DNA of 15,178 bases from NCBI GenBank assembly GCA_036272735.1, contig DATAYF010000632.1, positions 1 to 15,178 on the forward strand. The letters are read 5' to 3'. Made by a program: the position numbers and the translations under genes. Shown piece after piece: positions 1-6,883 of this stretch (positions within the stretch are counted from its first letter, which is position 1; every line of letters begins with the position of its first letter). The notes beneath the pieces are model-generated. The model was not told the origin of the DNA and searched no databases. It saw nothing but the letters and a program-made list of their open reading frames with translations. This DNA is from DATAYF01 sp036272735. GTDB taxonomy: Bacteria; Chloroflexota; Ktedonobacteria; Ktedonobacterales; Ktedonobacteraceae.

Positions 1-269
1 AGCGCCTGCCGACCATTGACGCCAAGTTCAATTGCCGCGACCGTCCCCGCGCCTGCATGATTGGGACCAGCCATCGGCCAATCAAAAAACGTCAGGTCGA
101 AGCCCGGCCTACCCGTTTCATCCCCGTAGAAGAGGTGGTAAGCTTTCACATCATCCTGGTTGACGGTCTTTTTGACGAGATGTAAACCTAAAATATCGGT
201 ATAAAAAGCGACATTAAGCGAGACATCGCCAGTAATGGCGGTAATGTGATGAAGGCCACCTAGTTGCAT
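1..269 (-). CDS. VOC-family ring-cleaving dioxygenase-like protein (partial, N-terminal part)
   Basis: The minus-strand frame starts with ATG at 269 and runs off the window edge, giving about 89 residues. It begins MQLGGLHHITAITGD and continues through LGLHLVKKTVNQDD, YHLFYGDETG and DLTFFDWP. This is the typical N-terminal beta-alpha-beta module of glyoxalase/bleomycin-resistance/extradiol dioxygenase (VOC) proteins of the MhqO/PcpA-like ring-cleaving dioxygenase type. One His of the HH pair (residues 7-8) is the expected first metal ligand. Family members are cytosolic metalloenzymes that open or detoxify hydroquinone-like aromatics; the substrate here is unknown. A purine-rich AGAAAGAG lies just upstream of the ATG. 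The remaining VOC modules and the other metal ligands lie outside the window, so completeness cannot be judged. A GC-rich hairpin repeat starts about 20 bases upstream of the start codon. Confidence 0.85.
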   Translation of the reverse strand, partial: MQLGGLHHITAITGDVSLNVAFYTDILGLHLVKKTVNQDDVKAYHLFYGDETGRPGFDLTFFDWPMAGPNHAGAGTVAAIELGVNGRQA

Positions 270-290
270 TGTTGTACTCTTTCTGATGAT

Positions 291-385
291 GTGCCGCCTC
301 CGGCGGCGAGAGAAGGGAGGGGAGCCCAGGGCTGTGCCCTGGAACCCAATCAGGGGATTTCATCCCCTGCCCCCCCTGCTTTCCC
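291..385. repeat. GC-rich intergenic repeat with three hairpins
   Basis: Three hairpins lie in series: GCCGCC-TCC-GGCGGC (293-307), CCAGGGC-TGT-GCCCTGG (326-342) and CAGGGGAT-TTC-ATCCCCTG (351-369). They are joined by a purine-rich stretch and followed by a C-rich tail. The element at 9901-9976, read on the opposite strand, has the same order: a GCCGCC/GGCGGC hairpin, a purine-rich linker, then a CCAGG...CCTGG hairpin ending in CTGGACCC. I infer a dispersed intergenic repeat family. It probably lies in the 5' leader of the VOC gene. Confidence 0.6.
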
Positions 386-408
386 ATACGCAAAATTGCA
401 ACGCCCCC

Positions 409-414
409 ATTATA
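409..414 (-). promoter_or_regulatory. Possible -10 box for the VOC gene
   Basis: A perfect TATAAT reads on the minus strand, followed by a G-rich stretch. No good -35 box lies at 16-18 bases, so this is tentative. If used, the hairpin repeat at 291-385 would be transcribed as part of the 5' leader of the dioxygenase-like gene. Confidence 0.3.
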
Positions 415-468
415 CAATCAATAATCATGCCAGGGCTATGGCAAGGGAGGTCGTACAGACGTGTTTCC

Positions 469-498
469 TTGACGATGAATCTTATTATTGTTTATTAT
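469..498 (+). promoter_or_regulatory. Sigma-70-type promoter for the 617-1033 membrane protein gene
   Basis: TTGACG (469-474), an 18-base spacer and TATTAT (493-498) match the consensus at 5 of 6 positions in each box. Transcription would begin near 505, leaving a leader of about 110 bases before the ATG at 617. Confidence 0.5.
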
Positions 499-616
499 GG
501 TACGTAGGTGATGCATGCCACAAGGGCGCATGATCGTACGACACGCATGACGAAAGGACACGCCGCATTTTTTTCTTGCGCCGTTGGAGGAGAAGAAAGC
601 GGAATACTTAAATAGT

Positions 617-1033
617 ATGAGCAACCTCCTGGAACAAGAAACAGGTGCACCTTCTTCTCGGCAACATTCGTCGCTCTACACGTATAGGCCGTTACGGCTC
701 CTTACGCGGATGATGGTGGTCCTGGCGCTTTTCGCCAGCGCGCTACTCCTAGTATGTGACATTTTTCCACGCGCACTGTCACACATACCCGTTTCGGCCA
801 CTCCATTGCTGCTGATCGGAACCGCGAACCTCATCTTTCAAGCGCTTATACGTCCAAAGCCACTCGATCTTTGTAAGGGGCTGATTGTAAGTACTGCGTT
901 TATTCTGTGGGGCATTGACCAGTTATTACCCGGAGGTTGGTCCGCGACAGCGCTGGGTGATGTGGTGATCACATTGTATGTAATCGATCTAGGCTGGATG
1001 CTGCTTGACCACCTGAGGCAAAAGCAGAGGTAA
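617..1033 (+). CDS. Small multi-pass membrane protein of unknown function
   Basis: The 138-residue product has a polar N-terminus (about residues 1-28) and four likely membrane helices at roughly 32-49, 60-78, 88-104 and 111-131, ending in a basic tail (HLRQKQR). I do not recognise a named family. The segment ILWGIDQLLP followed by GDVVITLYVIDL resembles short uncharacterised membrane proteins scattered in bacteria. The start is uncertain: a TTG at 584 would add 11 residues but has no Shine-Dalgarno sequence. The ATG at 617 has only a distant GGAGGAGAAG (586-595), which would fall inside the longer form. I prefer the ATG. The gene stands alone with its own promoter, and its stop codon sits in an 11-base tandem repeat. 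No function can be assigned. Confidence 0.7.
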   Translation: MSNLLEQETGAPSSRQHSSLYTYRPLRLLTRMMVVLALFASALLLVCDIFPRALSHIPVSATPLLLIGTANLIFQALIRPKPLDLCKGLIVSTAFILWGIDQLLPGGWSATALGDVVITLYVIDLGWMLLDHLRQKQR

Positions 1034-1054
1034 AGCAGAGGTAGAGCAGATGGT
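1021..1054 (+). repeat. Short tandem repeat across a stop codon
   Basis: The 11-base unit AAAGCAGAGGT occurs twice in perfect tandem (1021-1031, 1032-1042), followed by a degenerate third copy. The TAA stop of the membrane-protein gene forms at the first unit junction (1031-1033), so the extra copies are non-coding. Confidence 0.7.
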
Positions 1055-1060
1055 TCCAGA

Positions 1061-1069
1061 TGGTATACT
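1061..1069 (+). promoter_or_regulatory. Extended -10 promoter for the decarboxylase-cyclase operon
   Basis: TGGTATACT fits an extended -10 element (TGn followed by TATACT, 5 of 6). There is no clear -35 box, as is tolerated for extended -10 promoters. The predicted start near 1076 leaves a leader of about 50 bases before the first gene. Confidence 0.4.
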
Positions 1070-1129
1070 TGCTAAAGAAACCAACTGGCCTGACATCTAC
1101 TTCTTAATAACATAGGGAGGATAATGTGT

Positions 1130-1642
1130 ATGCCTGTCTCTATAGCTCATTCCCGTTTGATCTACGATGCGCTGAAAGCATGCGATGTGAAGATAATTTC
1201 AGCCTTGCCGGAAACCTGGCTGGTTCACCTGATCCGCATGGCGGAAGAAGACCCGGAAGTCACGCTGGTACGGCTAGCAAAGGAAGAAGAGGGCATCGGG
1301 ATCTCTGCCGGAGCACATCTGGCTGGGGTCAACTCGGCACTGCTGATGCAGAACCATGGTTTCCTGGCAGCCATCAATCCCATCGTCTCGCTGGCCCTGC
1401 TCTACAAAATACCACTGCTGATGCTGATAAGTTATCGTGGGCACTTTGGCGAAAAAGACCCCTGGCAGACGCAGGGCGGCCTGGCTACCGAGCCAATTTT
1501 GCGCGCCCTCAACATTCCCACCTGGCACCTGACCAACCCCGACGACGTGTCGCGACGTATCAAGGACGCACAAACGCTTGCACACGCCTCGCTGCACCCC
1601 GTCGCGATCCTGTTGTCGCGTGATTTGATGTGGGAGGATTGA
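1130..1642 (+). CDS. ThDP-dependent 2-oxo-acid decarboxylase, alpha (PYR-domain) subunit; sulfopyruvate decarboxylase-like
   Basis: This is a 170-residue stand-alone PYR domain of thiamine-diphosphate enzymes, like the alpha subunit of sulfopyruvate decarboxylase (ComD) or the N-terminal half of phosphonopyruvate decarboxylase. A cluster KEEEG (about residues 51-55) holds the glutamate expected to activate the cofactor, followed by GISAGAHLAG and MQNHGFLAAINPI. Characterised relatives usually have MQNSGLGN at that last motif; the Ser-to-His and neighbouring changes hint at a different substrate. GGGAGG (1115-1120) is 9 bases from the ATG at 1130 but only 3 from an in-frame ATG at 1124, so I chose 1130. 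The beta gene starts 2 bases after the stop, so the two should form one heteromeric cytosolic enzyme. No other coenzyme M gene is in view, so a role in coenzyme M synthesis is unlikely. Confidence 0.85.
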   Translation: MPVSIAHSRLIYDALKACDVKIISALPETWLVHLIRMAEEDPEVTLVRLAKEEEGIGISAGAHLAGVNSALLMQNHGFLAAINPIVSLALLYKIPLLMLISYRGHFGEKDPWQTQGGLATEPILRALNIPTWHLTNPDDVSRRIKDAQTLAHASLHPVAILLSRDLMWED

Positions 1643-1644
1643 CT

Positions 1645-2232
1645 ATGTTACGCGCAGAAGCATTGCAGACCATCTATCCTGACATTCAAGACAACATCGT
1701 TGTGACCATTATGGGCGCGGTGGCTGCTGAACTCTATGCGCTGGGGCATAAAGAACATTTCTTTTATCTAGAGCATGCGATGGGTCTGGCCTCCTCGATG
1801 GGCCTGGGCATCGCGCTCTCTATGCCCGAGCACAAGGTGGTGGTACTCGATGGCGATGGCTCGCTCCTGATGAACCTGGGCACGCTGAGCACGATGGCAC
1901 GCTACAAGCCCGGCAACCTGCTACACATCGTCTTCGACAACGAAAGCCTGGTCTCGGTCGGAGGCTTTCCAACGGCCACCAGCACTGGTACCGACCTGGC
2001 GGGGGTCGCGCGCGCTTCGGGCATACCCAATGTCGTCGAAGCCAATACGCTTGCGCGTTTCAAAGAGGGAGTTGGTCAGGCGCTGGCAAGCGAGACATTA
2101 ACAACGATCATCGCTAAAGTCGAGGCCGTGGTGCCAGCGTCGTTTCACATGGACCTGGAACTGTTGGAGAATCGTTTCCAGTTCAAACGCAGCCTGGAAG
2201 CGATGCGCCAAACCAGGCGTAATCATTATTAG
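1645..2232 (+). CDS. ThDP-dependent 2-oxo-acid decarboxylase, beta (PP-domain) subunit; sulfopyruvate decarboxylase-like
   Basis: This 195-residue protein is the cofactor-binding PP domain that completes the enzyme. The ThDP/Mg motif is visible: LDGDGSLLMNLG (GDGS at residues 70-73), then FDNES with the metal-binding Asn at about 99. The segment FYLEHAMGLASSMGLGIAL and the later SVGGFPT are typical of the sulfopyruvate/phosphonopyruvate decarboxylase branch. The ATG at 1645 follows the alpha stop by 2 bases and is 6 bases from GGGAGGA (1632-1638), which lies inside the end of the alpha gene. The two genes are therefore probably translationally coupled. The reaction would be non-oxidative decarboxylation of a 2-oxo acid to an aldehyde. 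The substrate cannot be read from sequence; the cyclase gene directly downstream suggests it comes from a hydrolysed amide, lactam or ester. Confidence 0.85.
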   Translation: MLRAEALQTIYPDIQDNIVVTIMGAVAAELYALGHKEHFFYLEHAMGLASSMGLGIALSMPEHKVVVLDGDGSLLMNLGTLSTMARYKPGNLLHIVFDNESLVSVGGFPTATSTGTDLAGVARASGIPNVVEANTLARFKEGVGQALASETLTTIIAKVEAVVPASFHMDLELLENRFQFKRSLEAMRQTRRNHY

Positions 2233-2245
2233 AAAGGAACGCGAC

Positions 2246-3022
2246 ATGGCAAATGTTTTATCCCAACTGGTGGAGGAGTTACGCGCCGGAAGCTTACGCG
2301 TGGTCGACCTGACAACACTGCTGGAACCCGAAACCCCGGTAATCGATCTGCCAGCGATGTTTGCTCAATCGCCAGGGTTGACGCTCACCGAAATCTCGCA
2401 CTACGATGAACATGGCCCGGGCTGGTACTGGAATGTACTGACCCTGGGGGAGCATACAGGTACGCACTTCGACGCGCCGATTCACTGGGTCACGGGGAAG
2501 GACTTGCCCAATATTACCACTGCTACCATCCCCGTCAGCAAGTTTGTCGGTCCCGCCTGTGTGATCGATGTGACCGCCGAGGTGGAAAAGTCGGCGGATT
2601 TTCTGCTGGAGATCAGACATGTCGAAGCCTGGGAGCGCGAACACGGGCGCATCCCCGATGGGGCCTGGCTGCTCGTCCATACCGGATGGAGTAAGCGCCA
2701 TGGACGCGAAGCCTTCTTAAATGCTGGTCCCGATGGGGCGCATTCGCCCGGCTTTCACCCCTCTTGTTCGGCCTGGCTGGCGCGTGAACGCAACATTTTA
2801 GGTGTCGGCGTCGAGACCGTGGGTACCGATGCCGGGCAAGCAGGTAGCTTTGATCCCGCCTTCCCCAGCCACTCCTATATGCACGGCGCGGGCCGCTTTG
2901 GCTTGACCAGCCTGGTCAATCTCGATCAATTGCCACCCACCGGCTCTATCGTTATCGCGGCTCCACTCAAAATCAAAGGCGGCTCCGGCAGCCCATTGCG
3001 AGTAATCGCAATTACGCCGTAA
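2246..3022 (+). CDS. Cyclase-family metal-dependent hydrolase (kynurenine formamidase / isatin hydrolase fold)
   Basis: The 258-residue protein carries the hallmark metal motif of the putative cyclase family, HTGTHFDAPIH, at residues 70-80, giving H70, H74, D76 and H80 as likely ligands. Further family features are VVDLTTLLEPETPV near the N-terminus, GAWLLVHTGW in the middle and GVGVETVGTDAGQA toward the end. Family members such as kynurenine formamidase (KynB) and isatin hydrolase are cytosolic hydrolases of formamides, lactams or related bonds, usually using manganese or zinc. AAAGGAA (2233-2239) sits 7 bases before the ATG, and the gene follows the beta subunit by 13 bases, so it is the third gene of the operon. 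I infer that it feeds the decarboxylase with a 2-oxo acid or acts on its product. The family assignment is firm; the substrate is open. Confidence 0.88.
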   Translation: MANVLSQLVEELRAGSLRVVDLTTLLEPETPVIDLPAMFAQSPGLTLTEISHYDEHGPGWYWNVLTLGEHTGTHFDAPIHWVTGKDLPNITTATIPVSKFVGPACVIDVTAEVEKSADFLLEIRHVEAWEREHGRIPDGAWLLVHTGWSKRHGREAFLNAGPDGAHSPGFHPSCSAWLARERNILGVGVETVGTDAGQAGSFDPAFPSHSYMHGAGRFGLTSLVNLDQLPPTGSIVIAAPLKIKGGSGSPLRVIAITP

Positions 3023-3037
3023 GGGCGCTACTGCGTT

Positions 3038-3084
3038 CATATGCATTTATAAACGATGCGACGCATCGTTTATAAATGCATATG
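3038..3084. terminator. Perfect 23-bp palindrome between convergent genes (bidirectional terminator)
   Basis: Arms 3038-3060 and 3062-3084 are exact reverse complements around a single A at 3061. The structure starts 16 bases after the cyclase stop and ends 7 bases before the asnB stop on the other strand. It can serve both transcripts. The stem is mixed in composition, with T/A-rich flanks. It is longer than a usual intrinsic terminator. Confidence 0.75.
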
Positions 3085-3090
3085 TATTAT

Positions 3091-4926
3091 TTATACGACG
3101 CTCACGTGATACTGCTTAAACCACTCGTTGGTTAAAATGGTCTTTTCAAACAGGTAGACCTCCGCCTCAGCCAGAAGCGGACGCTTCTCTTCGGCAACGG
3201 CGCGTACGATCTCCGGCTTGATGAAGTTGTTGATTGGCTCGTTAGGTGTATTCAGAATGCTCAGCACCCACTGGCGTAACGCATTCCTGTACGTCGGATT
3301 TTGTGACGAGGGATAGGCGCTCTTCTTACGGGTACGCGCATCTTCTGGCAGCACACCCTTGAACGCTTCGCGCAAAATGCCCTTCTCGATATTGCCGGTG
3401 GTCTTCATCTCCCACGGAATATTCCATACATACTGCACCAGCCGGTAATCACAGAACGGCACACGCACCTCGAAACCGGTTGCCATACTCATACGATCCT
3501 TACGATCCAGCAGCATCGGCAAGAAGTAGGTCAGGTTCATGTAGAAGATTTCGCGCATCCTGGTCGCCTGCGCACTCTCATCCGCTAAACGAGGAACTTC
3601 CGCCATGATCTCTTGATACTGGCGAGCGACAAACTCACGCGGGTGGGCCTTCTGCAAAACATCATCCGCCAGCCAGGAGGACATCCTGGAATGCATCATG
3701 GCATCGGCTCCGCGCATGGCTATCCACGGGAAGGTTTGCGCGTTGATGGCCCTGGGATCGTGGAACCAGGGATAGCCGCCGAACACTTCGTCCGCCGACT
3801 CACCAGAGATTGCGACCGTGGCATGCTGCTTCATGACCTTGAAGAGCAGGTAGAGCGAGGTCTCGATCTGGCCCAGGGCTGGCAGGTCGTGCGCGTGCAT
3901 CGGTACCAGCAAGTTCTCGATCAATTCGGGGGTATCGACCGTTATCGTGTGATGCTTCGTCCCGGCGTAATCGGAGACGCGCTTGACCCATGGCGCATCC
4001 AGGCTTGGACGCAAGGCGTTGCCCTGGAAATCACGGTCGCTATCCGCGAAATCTATTGAATAGGTGTCAAGCACCTTCCCTTCACGCTGGAACTCGCGGC
4101 TCGCCAACGATGTTAAACCACTGGAATCCAGGCCACCGGAAAGCATAGCGGCAACTGGGACATCGGCAATCAACTGGCGGCGCACTGTGTCGGTGAGTAG
4201 CGAACGAATATATTCCGCCGTCTCCTCGATGTTTTGCGTGTGGGGGACGCTGTGCAATTGCCAGAATGGTTCGACAATTGTACGCTCACTGGTAAAGAGC
4301 GCGTAATGAGCCGGGCGCAGTTCACGCACGTCGCGATACACGCCCGAACCGGGGGAGCGTCGGAAGCTAAAAATTTCCGCCAGGCCGGTTGCATCGATCT
4401 CCGGTTTGACCAGCGGATGAGCCAATAATGCCTTGAGTTCCGAGCCAAAAATGATGGCACTGCCGCGTTGAGCATAGAACAATGGCTTGACGCCGAGGTG
4501 GTCGCGAGCCAGCAATAGGCGCTGCTTCTGCTCATCCCATAGCCCGAAGGCGAAGATGCCATTCAAGTGGCGCACGCAATCAGCATCCCATTCTTCATAG
4601 GCTTGCAAAATGACTTCGGTATCGGAAAGCGTGCGAAACGTGCGGCCAAGTTTTTCTAATTCGCTACGTAATTCTCTAAAATTATAAATTTCACCATTAT
4701 ACGTTAAACTATACGTTTGATTATTGAAGTGGTCGATCATAGGTTGACCACCGCCCATGGGATCGATAACGATCAAGCGACGGTGCGCGAAGGCGGCGCG
4801 AGGAGAAAGCCATTTCCCCTGCTCGTCGGGTCCTCGTCGGCACAGCGTGGCACCCATGCGTTCAATCGTTGAACCTTGATTGGTCAGATCCTGTTCCCAA
4901 TCAACCCATCCTGCGATTCCACACAT
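3091..4926 (-). CDS. asnB: Asparagine synthetase (glutamine-hydrolysing)
   Basis: The 611-residue protein begins MCGIAGW; Cys2 becomes the N-terminal nucleophile of the class II glutaminase domain (about residues 2-215) after Met removal. That domain shows RRGPD (30-34), NGEIYN (77-82) and SDTE (101-104). The synthetase domain has the ATP-pyrophosphatase P-loop SGGLDSS (263-269) and SGESADEVFGGY (374-385). The enzyme makes asparagine from aspartate, glutamine and ATP in the cytosol. Length and motif order are normal for bacterial AsnB. The start is well supported: AGGAGG (minus-strand reading of 4938-4943) lies 11 bases upstream. The gene is monocistronic, convergent with the cyclase operon, and has a leader of roughly 160 bases if the promoter at 5094-5123 is used. 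Some AsnB-like proteins instead amidate peptides or antibiotics; nothing nearby suggests that here. Confidence 0.95.
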   Translation of the reverse strand: MCGIAGWVDWEQDLTNQGSTIERMGATLCRRGPDEQGKWLSPRAAFAHRRLIVIDPMGGGQPMIDHFNNQTYSLTYNGEIYNFRELRSELEKLGRTFRTLSDTEVILQAYEEWDADCVRHLNGIFAFGLWDEQKQRLLLARDHLGVKPLFYAQRGSAIIFGSELKALLAHPLVKPEIDATGLAEIFSFRRSPGSGVYRDVRELRPAHYALFTSERTIVEPFWQLHSVPHTQNIEETAEYIRSLLTDTVRRQLIADVPVAAMLSGGLDSSGLTSLASREFQREGKVLDTYSIDFADSDRDFQGNALRPSLDAPWVKRVSDYAGTKHHTITVDTPELIENLLVPMHAHDLPALGQIETSLYLLFKVMKQHATVAISGESADEVFGGYPWFHDPRAINAQTFPWIAMRGADAMMHSRMSSWLADDVLQKAHPREFVARQYQEIMAEVPRLADESAQATRMREIFYMNLTYFLPMLLDRKDRMSMATGFEVRVPFCDYRLVQYVWNIPWEMKTTGNIEKGILREAFKGVLPEDARTRKKSAYPSSQNPTYRNALRQWVLSILNTPNEPINNFIKPEIVRAVAEEKRPLLAEAEVYLFEKTILTNEWFKQYHVSVV

Positions 4927-5093
4927 AGCTCTGTGAACCTCCTACATTTGTGTGCTTGTTTATTAGCGAAACACAACCATATTATGATCAGTACGCACAT
5001 CGATATATAGATGCAATGAAAACCACCAATGGGTGTGTCTCGTGAGGAAATCGATAACCTCTGCATGAATAATAAGAGGAAACCGAACACTCC

Positions 5094-5123
5094 ATTATAT
5101 AATTACTATGCGCAAATTGCTAA
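5094..5123 (-). promoter_or_regulatory. Putative promoter of asnB
   Basis: On the minus strand, TTAGCA (5118-5123) and a perfect TATAAT (5094-5099) are separated by 18 bases. The -35 box matches only 4 of 6 positions. Transcription would start near 5087. Confidence 0.4.
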
Positions 5124-5194
5124 CATATACAACCCTGCTATATTAATAAAGTATTAAGCATGGATGCAATGAAGGATACACTCGCTGATTCAAA

Positions 5195-5234
5195 GAAAAA
5201 TGGTTCCAGAAAAACTTTTCTGGAACCATTTTTC
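5195..5234. terminator. 19-bp palindrome downstream of the GH13 gene (terminator)
   Basis: Arms 5195-5213 and 5216-5234 are exact reverse complements around the dinucleotide AC. The core TGGTTCCAG is flanked by A-runs and T-runs, so each strand ends in a U-rich half-stem. It lies about 50 bases past the glucosidase stop codon on the minus strand. Confidence 0.75.
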
Positions 5235-5284
5235 CTCGTTCTCTTAACCATTTGCAGCAAAAAAGCTGACACAGACCAGCAGCG

Positions 5285-6883
5285 CTACACTAGTAGCATC
5301 AGCCCTTCGTTCGGCTCAAGCGCAACCTGGTTCAATGCAATCTCCCCATCTCGTTGCATCGTTGTTGAGCAGAGCACCCGCGCGTATTGGCTTACCTGGC
5401 TAAGATCGAGGTGTTGTTGAGTCCCGACGAAGTTGAGTACCACCAGCACGCGCTGTTCGTCCGTTTCGCGCAGATAGGCAAAGACATCGGTACAGGATGT
5501 ATCAACCGCCTGATAGGTGCCAGAGCGCAGAGCAGGATGATTGCTGCGGATCTGGATCAGGCGGCGTATCATGGTGAGATGCGAGGCAGGATGATCGCAT
5601 TGCGCCGCGACATCATCACCATCACTATCCTTGACAGCGGCCAGCCAGGGCGTTTGCCTGGAAAAACCAGCGTTGGGTTCGCTGTTCCATTGCATGGGCG
5701 TACGGTAGGCACCACGATCAAAACGTGGTGCAGCAATCGCCTCGGGATCGCGCACCTTTTGCGGAGGCACCTCACCATCGCACATCTCAATCTCATCGCC
5801 ATAGTAGCAGATTGGTGTGCCACGCAGCGTTAACAACAACATATGCGCCACGCGCTCCTGCTCGCGGCCAATGCGATTGCGCACGCGTACATAGTCGTGA
5901 CAACCCAGCGCCCAGTCCGGCCACGCACCACGGGGGAGCGCAGCCTCGTACTGATCGACAATCTGACGCACCTCTGGAGCTTTCCACTGAGCAGTAATCA
6001 ACGCGAAGTTAAACGGGAGATGAATTTCGTCTAAGGCCGCACCCCCATAGTAACGAATGAAGCGATCAAGCGGCAAGTGGATTTCACCGATGAGCACCCG
6101 ATCCTGGTACGCATCAGCGACAGCGCGCATCTCACGCGCAATATCATGAATGCCTGGTTGATCCTCCATATGGCTACGCAATTGCTGGTCGCCGGGAAAC
6201 CCTCCCTCCTGCCAGGCGGGATTAGGAGGATCATCGTGCAGTTGCGGATCTTTTAAGAGCATCCAGATTGCATCAATGCGCAGGCCGTCCACACCACGAT
6301 CCAGCCAGTAGCGCATCACATCGTAGAGCGCCGCGCGCACTTCAGGGTTACGCCAGTTAAGGTCCGGCTGTTTATCATAGAAAATATGCAGATAATATTG
6401 ACCCCGCTGCTCATCGTAGTCCCAGGCAGAATCACCAATAAAGCTTTCCCAGTTATTCGGTCGCTTCCCCTCAGGAGTTGGATCACGCCAGATATACCAA
6501 TCGCTCTTTGCATTGGTCCGGCTCGAACGCGACTCCTGAAACCAGGGGTGCTCACTAGAGGTATGGTTAGGCACAAAGTCAAGCACCAATTTCATGCCAC
6601 GCTGGTGAATATCCTCAAGCAAGGCATCGAAATCCTCCATCGTGCCAAAAATCGGATCAACGCATGTATAGTCGGATACGTCATAGCCAAAATCCGCCAT
6701 GGGAGACTTGCAGATGGGTGAAAGCCAGATAGCATCAATTCCCAGCCACTGGAGGTAATCCAGTTTTTGCCGGATACCCTGCAAATCGCCGACCCCATCA
6801 TTATTGCTATCGTAAAAGCTGCGTGGATAAACCTGATAGAAAATGCTGGTTTGCCACCAGGCACCATGATTTCTTATTGCCAT
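5285..6883 (-). CDS. GH13 alpha-glucosidase / oligo-1,6-glucosidase family protein
   Basis: The 532-residue protein has the full GH13 catalytic barrel. It shows WWQTSIFYQVYPRSF near the N-terminus, the Asp-rich calcium loop DSNNDGVGD (25-33), region I DFVPNH (102-107), region II GLRIDAIWM with nucleophile D204, region III LIGEI with acid/base E267, and region IV GCHD with H329 and D330. QPDLNW (172-177) is the signature of the oligo-1,6-glucosidase branch. Without a signal peptide it should act in the cytosol, releasing glucose from short alpha-glucosides. Region IV usually reads NHD, so the Cys before HD is unusual. The start is uncertain: the ATG at 6883 has only a weak GGTG upstream, and an in-frame GTG at 6892 is possible. 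The gene is monocistronic and divergent from cydA. The operator at 6951-6974, about 70 bases upstream, may make it sugar-inducible. The exact linkage preference cannot be read. Confidence 0.92.
   Translation of the reverse strand: MAIRNHGAWWQTSIFYQVYPRSFYDSNNDGVGDLQGIRQKLDYLQWLGIDAIWLSPICKSPMADFGYDVSDYTCVDPIFGTMEDFDALLEDIHQRGMKLVLDFVPNHTSSEHPWFQESRSSRTNAKSDWYIWRDPTPEGKRPNNWESFIGDSAWDYDEQRGQYYLHIFYDKQPDLNWRNPEVRAALYDVMRYWLDRGVDGLRIDAIWMLLKDPQLHDDPPNPAWQEGGFPGDQQLRSHMEDQPGIHDIAREMRAVADAYQDRVLIGEIHLPLDRFIRYYGGAALDEIHLPFNFALITAQWKAPEVRQIVDQYEAALPRGAWPDWALGCHDYVRVRNRIGREQERVAHMLLLTLRGTPICYYGDEIEMCDGEVPPQKVRDPEAIAAPRFDRGAYRTPMQWNSEPNAGFSRQTPWLAAVKDSDGDDVAAQCDHPASHLTMIRRLIQIRSNHPALRSGTYQAVDTSCTDVFAYLRETDEQRVLVVLNFVGTQQHLDLSQVSQYARVLCSTTMQRDGEIALNQVALEPNEGLMLLV

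Larger units (their letters stand above)
270..616. other. Intergenic region between divergent genes
   Basis: No convincing gene is seen in these 347 bases. Short open frames here cross the hairpin repeat and resemble no protein. The stretch holds a GC-rich multi-hairpin repeat (291-385), a possible minus-strand -10 box (409-414) and a good plus-strand promoter (469-498), followed by a leader of about 110 bases to the next gene. Confidence 0.6.
4927..5284. other. AT-rich intergenic region between asnB and the GH13 gene
   Basis: No credible gene is seen. It contains the asnB Shine-Dalgarno sequence and putative promoter, and the terminator palindrome of the glucosidase gene. An open frame from about 5160 on the plus strand runs through the palindrome and into the antisense of the glucosidase, and is not credible. 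Confidence 0.6.

Noticed and set aside
264..533. Open frames across the hairpin repeat at 264-624
   Set aside because: They are read through GC-rich inverted repeats and promoters, on both strands, with low-complexity Pro/Arg-rich translations.
1130..2232. Coenzyme M biosynthesis (comDE)
   Set aside because: Only the family resemblance supports it; no comA, comB or comC-like gene is nearby, a key alpha motif differs, and the third gene is a hydrolase unrelated to that pathway.
3613..4059. Plus-strand open frame of 148 codons inside asnB
   Set aside because: It is antisense to a well-supported asnB, has no ribosome site of note and its translation resembles no protein.
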